This document shows, piece by piece, positions 32,744 through 42,100 of a DNA stretch of 64,000 nt. The notes beneath the pieces were generated by a model. It was not told the DNA's origin, searched no databases, and saw only the letters and a program-made list of their open reading frames with translations. Made by a program: the position numbers and the translations under genes. Position 1 is the first letter of the stretch. Each line of letters starts with the position of its first letter. The DNA comes from a virus: positions 1 through 64,000 of IMG/VR virus record IMGVR_UViG_3300028197_001221; one strand, 5' to 3'.

Positions 32744-33503
32744 AAAAGAAATAGTTAAATTATATACAGATAAAAATAAAAGTACTTATGATCTTGCAAA
32801 GATGTATAGTACATATCCTAATAAAATTAGACGCATACTTGTTAAGCATGGCGTACAATTAAAAACAAAAAGCGAAGCACAAAAAAATGCCCTTGTTAGT
32901 GGTAAGTCTAAGCTACCAACAGAGGGTAAGCATAGGACTAAAGAAGAAAGACTAAAGATTAGTTCTGGTCTTCAAAAAAGATGGCAAAACATAGATAAAG
33001 AAACATATGAAGCACATGTTAATAGGGCTAAATTAAGATGGGTTAATATGTCTCAAGAAGAAAAAAATAACATGACTCAAGCTGCGATCAAAGCTATACA
33101 AATAGCTGGCAAAGAGGGGTCTAAGTTAGAAAAGTTTCTAAGAAATGAGTTTATGAAAAATGGTTTCAATGTACAGGTTCACACTAAGAATATTATACCA
33201 AATGAAAACTTGGAGATAGACCTGTACTTTCCCAATTTAAAGACTATAATAGAAATAGATGGGCCGTCACACTTTCTTCCAATCTGGGGGGAAGAGAAGT
33301 TGCAGAAACAAATAAAATCAGATTCTCATAAAACAGGGTTGATCTTAGGAAAGGGATTTGCTATAATAAGAGTAAAACACCTGTCAGATTCTTTGTCACT
33401 AAGTAATAGAGAAAAATTGAAAGATAGGCTTATTCAGATGTTGCGTGACATCCAAACCAAGTTTCCAAAAAAATCTCAAAGGTATATTGAAATTGAGGCA
33501 TGA
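32733..33503 (+). CDS. Vsr-like (I-Bth0305I-type) homing endonuclease candidate
   Basis: The 256-residue protein has three parts. An N-terminal helix-turn-helix (STYDLAKMYSTYPNKIRRIL) is followed by NUMOD3-like DNA-binding motifs (KHRTKEERLKISSGLQKRW) in the middle. A C-terminal Vsr-fold nuclease reads EKFLRNEF, NLEIDLYFPNLKTIIEIDGP and SHF. The order Glu...Asp...Asp-x3-His agrees with EDxHD homing endonucleases. It is probably a free-standing mobile gene inserted between the glycosyltransferase cluster and the following genes. Its 3' end also contains an in-frame start for the next reading frame. Confidence 0.75.
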   Translation: MINEKEIVKLYTDKNKSTYDLAKMYSTYPNKIRRILVKHGVQLKTKSEAQKNALVSGKSKLPTEGKHRTKEERLKISSGLQKRWQNIDKETYEAHVNRAKLRWVNMSQEEKNNMTQAAIKAIQIAGKEGSKLEKFLRNEFMKNGFNVQVHTKNIIPNENLEIDLYFPNLKTIIEIDGPSHFLPIWGEEKLQKQIKSDSHKTGLILGKGFAIIRVKHLSDSLSLSNREKLKDRLIQMLRDIQTKFPKKSQRYIEIEA

Positions 33504-33513
33504 AAGGACTAAT

Positions 33514-34284
33514 ATGATTGAAACAGAAGAAAACCTTTTCGCAGGAGTAGAAGAATTGCAAACACCATCAAATACAGATACGTCAGTTAAAAATGTGCTA
33601 CTAGAAGATGCTCCATCCATGCTCTCACCAGAGTGGCATGAGTACGCTATGACGCTTTTTCAGGAAGATGAGCTGGTCAATGGTCATCCCCTCGTAACAG
33701 GGCTTAGAAGGGTTTCTGAGCTTGTTCTAGGGCCAATGTCATTTAGTGGTCCAACGTGGGTAAAACCAACTGAAAGAGACGATCATCACGGTAGAGCTAC
33801 TGTGATTTTTAGCATAGAGTTTGTTAATGGACTTAAGTGTTCTGAGGTTGCAGATTCTTGGGAAGGTAATACTGATGATATGTTCTGCGCCTTTGCTGTA
33901 GCTATTGCTAGCACAAGAGCAGAGGCTAGGGCTTTAAGAAAAGTCTTAAAGATTAAGGGCGTAGCAGCAGAAGAGCTAACAAAGAAAGATACTGCTAAGA
34001 TTGTACGTGATATATCAAAGCAGAATAATAGTAGTGCGGGCGATTATGATGATACTGGTAGAATGAGCGATGCTCAGTATAATTTTATCGACATAAAATG
34101 CAAGCAACTAAATGTAGATGGAGGAAAGTTATTTAAGGATATATTTAAAGTAGATCAGAATCGTAAGGTTTCTAAAAAAGTAGCAAGTGAAATCATTGAT
34201 GTTCTTAATGATTATCAAAAAGATAAAAGCACAATACCACATGAAATGGTGGGATATAACCAAGAATGGAGAGAGATTAAATGA
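33514..34284 (+). CDS. conserved phage protein, possible recombination/annealing factor
   Basis: The ATG at 33514 with AAAGGA upstream is preferred to an earlier ATG at 33445 inside the endonuclease gene; it gives 256 residues. The core includes GHPLVTGLRRVSELVLGPMS, ATVIFSIEFVNG and IASTRAEARALRKVLKIKGV followed by AAEE. The TRAEARALRKxL helix recalls the ends of Rad52/ERF-type annealing domains. The C-terminal part (MSDAQYNFIDIKCKQLNVDG and a SEIIDVLNDYQ helix) looks like a small helical module found in phage recombination proteins. The assignment is tentative. Confidence 0.55.
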   Translation: MIETEENLFAGVEELQTPSNTDTSVKNVLLEDAPSMLSPEWHEYAMTLFQEDELVNGHPLVTGLRRVSELVLGPMSFSGPTWVKPTERDDHHGRATVIFSIEFVNGLKCSEVADSWEGNTDDMFCAFAVAIASTRAEARALRKVLKIKGVAAEELTKKDTAKIVRDISKQNNSSAGDYDDTGRMSDAQYNFIDIKCKQLNVDGGKLFKDIFKVDQNRKVSKKVASEIIDVLNDYQKDKSTIPHEMVGYNQEWREIK

Positions 34285-34616
34285 AGTTAAATTATACAAC
34301 AGCAAATAAAAGAATTACAGCAGAGTTTGAAGCAGATACTCACAGAGAGTTGTTTACTCAAATATCAAAATTTCAAGAAATATTTGAAGAGACCAAGTGT
34401 GGCAAATGTGGTTCTGAAAATCTTAGATTTGTAGTTAGAACTGTAGACGAAAATGAATACTACGAGTTACGCTGCATAGACTGTGGAGCCAAGCTTGCGT
34501 TTGGTTCTATGAAGAAGGGTGGAGGCTTGTTCCCTAAACGTAAGGATGCTGATAATAATTGGCTACCAGACGGAGGTTGGCAAAAGTGGAATCCAAAGAC
34601 TAAGACTGTAGAATAA
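34281..34616 (+). CDS. zinc-ribbon phage protein, 111 residues
   Basis: A short beta-rich N-terminus (MKLNYTTANKRITAEFEADT) is followed by a zinc ribbon with CGKC (Cys 40, 43) and CIDC (Cys 65, 68). A conserved tail GGGLFPKRKDADNNWLPDGG follows, then WQKW. The same arrangement occurs in other phages next to the preceding gene's family, pointing to a shared role, probably nucleic-acid binding. The ATG overlaps the preceding stop (ATGA). It is the last rightward gene before the terminator. Confidence 0.7.
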   Translation: MKLNYTTANKRITAEFEADTHRELFTQISKFQEIFEETKCGKCGSENLRFVVRTVDENEYYELRCIDCGAKLAFGSMKKGGGLFPKRKDADNNWLPDGGWQKWNPKTKTVE

Positions 34617-34648
34617 AGATATAGGAAACTCTTTTATTCTTTCAGCAG

Positions 34649-34681
34649 GAGAGGGGTGAGAAATCGCCCCTCTCTTCTTAT
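34649..34681. terminator. bidirectional intrinsic terminator between convergent operons
   Basis: GAGAGGGG (34649-34656) pairs with CCCCTCTC (34667-34674). A T-G wobble closes the remaining 8-base loop. TTCTTAT follows on the plus strand, and on the minus strand the hairpin lies just after the stop of the leftward gene. It stands exactly between the convergent stops at 34616 and 34678, so it can end both transcripts. Confidence 0.8.
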
Positions 34682-35439
34682 AGATACTCTACGCTAAAGT
34701 ATAATGCATAATCTTCAGCGCTACCAATGGCAGTAGGCTTTGCGCTTATAGCAAGATACCAATCGTGTCGTAACGATCTATGCGTACTACCTTCTTGACT
34801 GAAATCAGTGAGGTGACTTAGCGATGCGTCACTTGAATTTGTGTTCAGACCGCTAACGCCCGGAGACTCAGTAAGATAAAAATCTTCAAGAGGTTTAACA
34901 TCTAATCCTTGATTCTCTGAATTGTTTGCATAGCCTTGTTCAAACACAAACCACTGATCGAAGGCCCATACAGTGCTTCGATGAAGCATTTTGTGACCAT
35001 TGCCAAAACTGCCAGTTCTATTTCTCACATCGTATACATAAGTTGTAACACCGGATGCATGATTATTAATATTATTTCTGTCAAAAATTCTTAATTTTGG
35101 ATTCTTAGTCATAACCCGTGTGTCGTGTGTAAACCTAATATTCAAAGGGGCTGCATATGAAGGCAAGTTGTCGAGTGTATATTCTGAGCCGGGAGCTAGA
35201 TTAGATTGAACAGACCCCGGCCTAGCCAGCTGAGAACCAACAAATTTAGTATTATTAACAGCAGTGCCTTCAGCTGTTCCATTTTGATTTGTGACAAATG
35301 TTGTATCTTGAGTGTTGGTAAGAGCAACAGAAATGCCATGAGCTGATCCATAAAATCCTAGACCACTACCAGTAGTGTGATTAATTAATGTCGATGTTTC
35401 TGCGGCATCAACATTAGCATAAAATTTTATCTCTGCCAT
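34678..35439 (-). CDS. probable virion structural protein, 253 residues
   Basis: The start at 35439 (MAEIKFYANVDAAE) is preceded by CAGGAGA; the frame is open further upstream but without a start that has a ribosome binding site. The sequence is mainly beta, rich in Asn, Thr, Gly and Ser, with no membrane segment (for example TTYVYDVRNRTGSFGNG and DWYLAISAKPTAIGSAED). No family was recognised. It is the last gene of the leftward block of tail and structural genes, so a virion role is likely. Confidence 0.6.
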   Translation of the reverse strand: MAEIKFYANVDAAETSTLINHTTGSGLGFYGSAHGISVALTNTQDTTFVTNQNGTAEGTAVNNTKFVGSQLARPGSVQSNLAPGSEYTLDNLPSYAAPLNIRFTHDTRVMTKNPKLRIFDRNNINNHASGVTTYVYDVRNRTGSFGNGHKMLHRSTVWAFDQWFVFEQGYANNSENQGLDVKPLEDFYLTESPGVSGLNTNSSDASLSHLTDFSQEGSTHRSLRHDWYLAISAKPTAIGSAEDYALYFSVEYL

Positions 35440-35488
35440 TATAAGAATCTCCTGTTTTTGGGGGCTGTCTGTAATATATACACGAAAA

Positions 35489-36997
35489 TTAGTTAATCTC
35501 AATCGTAATATGTCGAATTGCCTGTGTAACAGCCGTTTGCTGACCAAATCCCTGTTGTCGAGGATTTATGCCAGCATCGCTGTGGAAGTAGAAAAATATG
35601 TCATAAGCTCCCGGTAATGGAGCATCCTCATTGGGAATAACTGCTAGATTAGAAGTTTTTGTACCCTCTCTAACGCCGGTTGTGCCGTCTGCTCTAATAC
35701 TTAATCTCTTGATATATGCTCTTTGTATCGGACCTTCTAAAGTAATGTTTTCATAAATTAAACCTTCCTTCCAAGTTATTTTACAAGCTTTAGTTGCAGA
35801 GGCTGACTTGAAGTTAAGAGAAAATCCAGAATCTCCAGAAAAAACCAATGGATCAAGCTTGCCTCTTTTGTCATCTATTATTTTAATATGACTGACTTCG
35901 CCCTCTCCTGACACACTGGTAACTTCTAGTTCTATGCCATATTCAGCGCTTGTTAGTTTATCTCCAACAACAAATCCTTTACCTTCTCTTACTACCTTGT
36001 ACTTATCGTTAATTCCGCAAGACTTAACCGCAAACTCAAAACCATTAGTAACTAATTGTCCCCTTAATCCTGTGTTCTCTGTCATTGATGTAGAAGTCTC
36101 TTCAGCATTGTCTTTAGTAACAACAAAACCTACTTCTTTATTTACTTCATTTACATCCAAATTTGTTCCATCAAAATCTGGCGTAAGATGTAGTGGGCAA
36201 AAATATTGCCCAAGCATGAGCGTACATGATTCGGGCCAAGCGTCCCAAACTTGAGAATGAAGACAGGCAGTTCCAAAGCTATGCAATCCGTTTTCTGAAG
36301 ATCCCCAAGCAGGATAATATCTTGTTTGTGGTTGTACATAATTATTTGTGCCAATATTGAGGCCACCTATTGTACTGACAACGGGTTGAGAGAAACCAAA
36401 GCTAGTTACCGTACCAACCATTCCTATGCTTTCATCGGTTGTTACATTGATTGTTCCACCGGCAGGAACATAAACTCTTATGCGAGAAGCAATAATTCCT
36501 ACACAATTAGATCCATCGCCAGCTGGTGATCCAGTGTTTTCAAAAGCAGACCAAACACCTAGAGGACTAGAAAGAGCCTCTTTAGTGCAATACAAATCAT
36601 ATTTATGCCCCACTCCACCCTCGTTAGCCTCGGTGTATACGGTTCCCGCAGAGGGCGTTCCCAGTGTAGCTACTGCACCATTTCTTGAACCAAAACCACT
36701 AGATCCTGAAAAAGAACCTGTGGGCGTTCCGTAAGATTTGGCATCTACGGCTAACGTCTGAGAGTGATCTTTAAAAAATCTACAAGTTAATACTCTATTA
36801 AAATATTGGCTAGCTACTGGCATGTTTGAAGCAACAGCATTATTATCATGTATTCCAACAAACTCTGGACCAATTGGTATAAAACTCACTCTGTTAGGAT
36901 TAGCAGGTCTATATCCAAACGTTGATGAAGACTGTCTGTACCTTCCAGATATTAATTCGCTACCATTAGCCCATCTAGGATAGATTTTACTTGACAA
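35489..36997 (-). CDS. probable virion structural protein, 502 residues
   Basis: The protein is beta-rich and polar (FGYRPANPNRVSFIPIGPEF near the N-terminus). It has several cysteines (VLTCRFF, CTLMLGQYFCPLH) and a module around residues 330-400 (GKGFVVGDKLTSAEYGIELE) that resembles a repeat common in phage structural proteins. No family was assigned. AAAGGAGA lies before the ATG. It is followed after 49 bases by the gene at 34678-35439 and is preceded by the Ser/Pro-tailed protein. Confidence 0.6.
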   Translation of the reverse strand: MSSKIYPRWANGSELISGRYRQSSSTFGYRPANPNRVSFIPIGPEFVGIHDNNAVASNMPVASQYFNRVLTCRFFKDHSQTLAVDAKSYGTPTGSFSGSSGFGSRNGAVATLGTPSAGTVYTEANEGGVGHKYDLYCTKEALSSPLGVWSAFENTGSPAGDGSNCVGIIASRIRVYVPAGGTINVTTDESIGMVGTVTSFGFSQPVVSTIGGLNIGTNNYVQPQTRYYPAWGSSENGLHSFGTACLHSQVWDAWPESCTLMLGQYFCPLHLTPDFDGTNLDVNEVNKEVGFVVTKDNAEETSTSMTENTGLRGQLVTNGFEFAVKSCGINDKYKVVREGKGFVVGDKLTSAEYGIELEVTSVSGEGEVSHIKIIDDKRGKLDPLVFSGDSGFSLNFKSASATKACKITWKEGLIYENITLEGPIQRAYIKRLSIRADGTTGVREGTKTSNLAVIPNEDAPLPGAYDIFFYFHSDAGINPRQQGFGQQTAVTQAIRHITIEIN

Positions 36998-37019
36998 TGT
37001 TTATCTCCTTTAATAAGTT

Positions 37020-39122
37020 TTAAGAACTTGGTGGGTGTGGTGTAGCTTGAGTTGGAGCTGGGGATGGACCAACCGTTGATCCCACAACAGGCGTGACGTT
37101 TGGTGGTCGCGGCCCAACTGTTGGCAGGGTGGTAGGAGCCACAGTAGGTACAGTAGGCGCAGGTGACGGCGATGGTGACGGAGTCGGTGATACCGATGGA
37201 CTTGCTGATGGGGTTGGTGATACTGACGGGGTTGAACTTGATGATGATGATGATGATGATGACGACGATGATGACGATGAGGATGAGGATGAGGATGCTG
37301 TGGATGCTGTCGATGATGACGAAGATGAAGACGAAGATGAAGACGAAGAAGATGAAGTAGTAGCCTCAGAAATTTGGGGAGCTTGTATACCTTGAATAAA
37401 ACTACCCGCACCACCGTCTATGGAATCAGTCCAAAAAGCATACCCAAAAGCACCGCCTTCTTCACTATCTCCGCTGCTGTCATCACCTTGATCGCTGGCG
37501 CTCGCTATTCCCGTAAGTTCTGGTTTATCACCTTTAACAATCCTGCTTTCAACAATCTTGAGAAGTTCAGTACGCATAGAAGGACCAATCTTATTACAAC
37601 CCTTGGCAATTGATATTGTGTCTTCTAGAGGTGATGTCCAAGAAGTGGTAGCGTCAGGATAATCACCAGATATACCAATGTCTGCTGGTACGTTAAAACT
37701 TCCCGTCATAGTATTATAACCTTCAGGAAAAGATGGACCCCACCAAATCCCAAACTCATCAAAATCATCAAACCTGCTGCCTCCTCCTTCTAGACTAACT
37801 TCAACATTACATCTGTGTATAAAACCGTCTTCGCCTCCAAAACCTCCCCAACTAGATTTAGCCAAGTCAAAACTAGAGAGTTGTGCGTAAGGATTGAATT
37901 TTACTGTTGCAGCAGAATCATTATTCCATCTCTTTTTTATGTTAGCTAAAGCCATAGCGGGTGTCACTCTGCCGTAGGGGTCTGTTTTGTCTCGAAAAAA
38001 TTCGTCAGAGCTTGTTGTATACATCCAAAATGTCCAAGCTCCTAAACCTATAGCTCTTGTAGCCTGCACTGGTAGCTCTTGCTTTTCTAAGAACTTTTGT
38101 ATTATCCACTCTCCATCAATATGTGTACATAAAACTAAGAGACCAGCTTTAAATTCAATATCACTTCTATTAACAACTCTTATAGCTTCTAGTTTCTTTT
38201 TTTGACTACTCTCAGTAACGGCTTCTCCATCTTCATTAGTCTCGTCGGTGTCATTCTGTTGAGTTCCCGGTATTTGAATTAAATTAGGACCAAAAGCATT
38301 TGGATTACCAGATTTTACACTAAATGGAACTGCCAATCCAGTTGTAAAAGAAGAGTTATAATAATCACCACTAGTCGCATAAAAATCTCCGTCTGAATAA
38401 CCTGCTTCTAATTCCGTTTCGGTAATATTAAAATCGTCAACAGCTGCGGCCTGAACGTCTGTTATTAGTCTAGCTAATATTGGAGCGTTACTTTCAAAGC
38501 AACCAATAGATTCATTATAATGTATTTTTAGGGGAGCTGTTACCGCATGATTTTCGTCAATGTATCTATGTTGGATATCAATATAGGTTCCAACATGATT
38601 GCTACGATGTTCTTTTTGAGTATATCCATAAGAATACATGCCTCCAGTGCTTCTTCTAGGATTGTCTGTTATTAAAGGCGCTCCTTTTTCAGTTAAAACT
38701 CTAGAGTTACTATGAGTTCCAATGTCAAAGACATAGCACTTAACATCTCCAAAGTCAACGCAACCTCCAACGCTTTTCATTATGTCTAGCAATTGTCCAA
38801 ATTCTTGTTCATTATCAAAAGTATCATTATATGTTTCAAAGTTTTTTAATTGAGCAACTAAAACAGAGGAGCTGATAGTCCCATATACATATTCATCTCC
38901 ATTCCAATAACTGTAAGATCCAGAATCATCTCCACCACCATAAAGGACAGGATTATTGGAATTAGGATTAGGCGCACCACACTGTTTAGAAAATTCAGTT
39001 GTTTTAAATTCTAGAAAACCATCAACTGAAAAAGCACCCACTCCTTGATTTACAAGTTTTGAGTCTGAAAAAACAAATACATGATTATCGCCACTTTTTG
39101 AAAAAATGTTTCCTGAATTCAC
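37020..39122 (-). CDS. virion-associated protein with long Ser/Pro-rich C-terminal tail
   Basis: The GTG at 39122 is chosen because GGAGG lies five bases upstream and the codon overlaps the preceding stop (GTGA); a TTG four codons earlier is less convincing. The protein has 700 residues. About 570 form a mixed domain without a recognised family. A run of over 40 serines (interrupted once by TASTA) and a Pro/Thr/Val tail (SVSPTPSPSPSPAPTVPT) follow. Such tails are extended, flexible and possibly glycosylated. The neighbours suggest a tail or baseplate component. Confidence 0.65.
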   Translation of the reverse strand: MNSGNIFSKSGDNHVFVFSDSKLVNQGVGAFSVDGFLEFKTTEFSKQCGAPNPNSNNPVLYGGGDDSGSYSYWNGDEYVYGTISSSVLVAQLKNFETYNDTFDNEQEFGQLLDIMKSVGGCVDFGDVKCYVFDIGTHSNSRVLTEKGAPLITDNPRRSTGGMYSYGYTQKEHRSNHVGTYIDIQHRYIDENHAVTAPLKIHYNESIGCFESNAPILARLITDVQAAAVDDFNITETELEAGYSDGDFYATSGDYYNSSFTTGLAVPFSVKSGNPNAFGPNLIQIPGTQQNDTDETNEDGEAVTESSQKKKLEAIRVVNRSDIEFKAGLLVLCTHIDGEWIIQKFLEKQELPVQATRAIGLGAWTFWMYTTSSDEFFRDKTDPYGRVTPAMALANIKKRWNNDSAATVKFNPYAQLSSFDLAKSSWGGFGGEDGFIHRCNVEVSLEGGGSRFDDFDEFGIWWGPSFPEGYNTMTGSFNVPADIGISGDYPDATTSWTSPLEDTISIAKGCNKIGPSMRTELLKIVESRIVKGDKPELTGIASASDQGDDSSGDSEEGGAFGYAFWTDSIDGGAGSFIQGIQAPQISEATTSSSSSSSSSSSSSSSTASTASSSSSSSSSSSSSSSSSSSSSTPSVSPTPSASPSVSPTPSPSPSPAPTVPTVAPTTLPTVGPRPPNVTPVVGSTVGPSPAPTQATPHPPSS
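37234..37356 (-). repeat. poly-serine coding tract
   Basis: On the minus strand this region is a run of TCN codons for serine. All four third bases are used (TCA, TCT, TCG, TCC), so the protein sequence rather than a pure trinucleotide slippage product appears to be kept. On the plus strand it reads as GATGATGAC/GAAGATGAAGAC repeats. Confidence 0.9.
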
Positions 39123-42100
39123 GACATCCTCCAATATGTAATTTGTTCCGTTGTGTAATCATCTTCAAATTCATAAAAATGTAAATTAGTTTTAAAATTT
39201 GTAGGATTTTTACTAGCCATGTTTTTATGTGGCTCTAGTGATGCTGGCTGTTTAAAATCTTCTAAAGAACACTGCACACTATTATAGTATTGACGAGATA
39301 AATTTTCAGTAGAATTTGCTAATTTTGGCAATCCAGCTTCTAAATCTTCACCACTTAAAACAGATGAACTGAACTGATTATTAGAATATACTCCTCCCGT
39401 AGATGGATTCTGGTCAGTTTTAGGACTAACACTAACCGTGAATTTATTAGGAGGAACAGCACTGGCTTGACTTTCTGCATTAGAAAAGTCTTTACCCATA
39501 GACATATAAGTGTCTCTAATAGTTTGTTGTATCTGATGGTAGTTTTGATTAGTTGAATTTTTACCCATATCTTTTCTTTCTAAAGCGTTCCTTTCATCTT
39601 CTAATTTTTGAGTAAGCCTTCCTATTCTAGATATTTTTTCTTGTTTAGATTTTAACATCTTGCCAAAAGATGCTGTAAACAAATCCATTTTATAAATGGT
39701 CTGTATTCCACCAGTACTAACATCTACATTTATGGAAGTAATTAAAGGACCGCCCTCACCCTCTAAGGGTTCACCTAGCATGTATCCACCCAGTGGGCCA
39801 CTAGCGAAAGTAATAGAACCTCTTTCAGATGTTATTTGATAAGAAGAGCCGAGTGTTGCTATAGTAGATCCAGCACTATTCATGTTTAGATATCCACCAT
39901 AATTCCAAGGCACTAAGCTTTCATCTTTTACAAATTCAACATTACCACCAATGTCACCATCTGGATTATCAATCGCATTATTCGTCAGCCAAGGCCCATA
40001 AGAATCGTTATGAGCTAATGGTATAGATGTTCTGTCTGGATAAACTGGAGATGGAGAAAATGTTCTTATTTTATTAGGAAGACTATATGTTAAATTTGAC
40101 ATACTTTTATTTATAGCTTTGTCAAAATTATCATTATTTAAAACTTCATCTGGCGCATCATCAGCAACTCCAAAATTTAACTTTTTTGTTGACCCAGTTT
40201 GGGCAGCGCCCGGTGACGAAAAAAGTGGAGTAACATCTGCCTGTAAAGCATGTTTTAATCCTAAGTTGCTATGCTCTTCGCAATTTCTATAAGCACTACT
40301 TCTAGTTGAAGCGACCCTAGAAGGTAGCGTTATCAAAGCATACACATTGTCAAGATTATACCTAAAATTTGGTTGAACCCGCTGATCTGTATGTAAATAA
40401 TCTAAGTTCATACAACTTGAAGTTATTGAACCCATCTGCTCTGATGTAACTGAGTATACAGTTTCCTCGGCAGGCTGATAGCTTTTTGTTTCACCCGTTT
40501 TAGCATCTACATATTTTATTGGTCTTCTTTCGTAAGACGAACTATCATAACCGCCGTAATAGGATCTGGCTACATCAGCACCAAACTCTGGAGTCATGTA
40601 AAATTTATTATCTAAAGTGCATTTAACAAACGCTGTACTTTGCTGACCCTCTTTAGGTTTGGCATAAAGGTTTGAGTATGAAGCAGTAATAGTATTATTT
40701 GTATCACTAGTATTGTCAAAACCAACAAAATCACTTTCATATTCTCCAGTTGCAGAATTGAAAATTTCTTGTGTAAAAGTATCTTTTGAAAAACCACTAA
40801 AATCTAAGTCTTGACTGTTATCAAATCTAGCGTAACAGAGAATTCTACCACTACTGCCTGATATAGATTTCATGTCATTAGGCAGTATGTGTATTTTATT
40901 TAAATTTGTCATTGTGTCCCTAGGAGGATAACCACCAAGGGGTTCTGGATTATAATTATATTTAAATTGATTTGTTACAGGGTCTTTGTTAACCTTTAAC
41001 TTTAAATCTGATGGAAAAGTAAAATTTCTCTCGCCCGATTCTCCTGAATATGACGACAATGAAGAAAAATCATTTTCACGGTCTTGCGCACTGGTTTGCG
41101 GAAGTCGTATTAAAAACTTTTTACCTAAACACTCTCTAGCTATACTGTTAACAAAATTATAAACACGTTGAGCATTAGCTACTCCTCTTTTTCCTACCGC
41201 TTGAGCTTGAGCGTTATACGCTATAGCAGTTTCATTTGCGTGTTCTATGAATGAAAAATTACCGCTCTTTAAAGCGTTCTTTATTTTTTTATAAAAATCT
41301 TTTTCTTGCTGAGTTAAAAAGCTAGTGTTCATATCTTCTAACCTGTCCAACGCAGCATCTATCATTACAGAGGTTCTGCCAGTTTCTCCATTGGCAACAC
41401 CTCCAGTTATACTCATAATTTTAGTATTAAAAGCTTGAGACGACACAACGCTACCAGCAGCAAAACCTATAGAAGAAGCTCTTCTGTAATACAGTGGAAA
41501 CCCATAAGGTGGATGACAAGGATTTTTACCAATTCCACCTAAGAAAGCATTTTCTTTATTAATTGGTGGAATTGCACATCTTGGAACTGTTACTTTGTAT
41601 GAAGATTCTCCATCAGCATAAGTCTTAATGTCGCCATCAGATATTGGTTCCATCCATAGTTGTTCGTAATATAATAAAAAACTTCTCCAAGTTTGATAAT
41701 CTTTTAAGGCGGCTCTCATTTCCATCTCTGTAGCAATGTAATAGTTACCAACACCTTCAGCGTAAAAACCAGTTGCATCCAACATTATTTGTTGATAATC
41801 TCCATCACCCACTGGAACAGTAACGCCTCTATTATTTATTAATCCATAATAAGGCATTATGTTAGAATTCAAAAGATTGTCAGGTTTCCAAGTTTGCATA
41901 TTGTCGATAGCGTTTCTTTCAACACTACCGTGTTTAACAGTATGATTTTCTACCACGTTGCCACCAACAACAAATTTGTCAGTCGTGCTATTATTAACTT
42001 CATATCCTAAGTCACTAGATTTAACGGCTACACTTAATGATTCTAAATAAGTTATAAACTTTCTTATAGAATTTAAGTTATAAGGAACGCTTCTGTCTTG

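Noticed and set aside
37093-37395. Plus-strand frame coding an Asp/Glu-rich (poly-acidic) protein
   Set aside because: It is the exact antisense of the poly-serine tract of the leftward virion gene and has no ribosome binding site.
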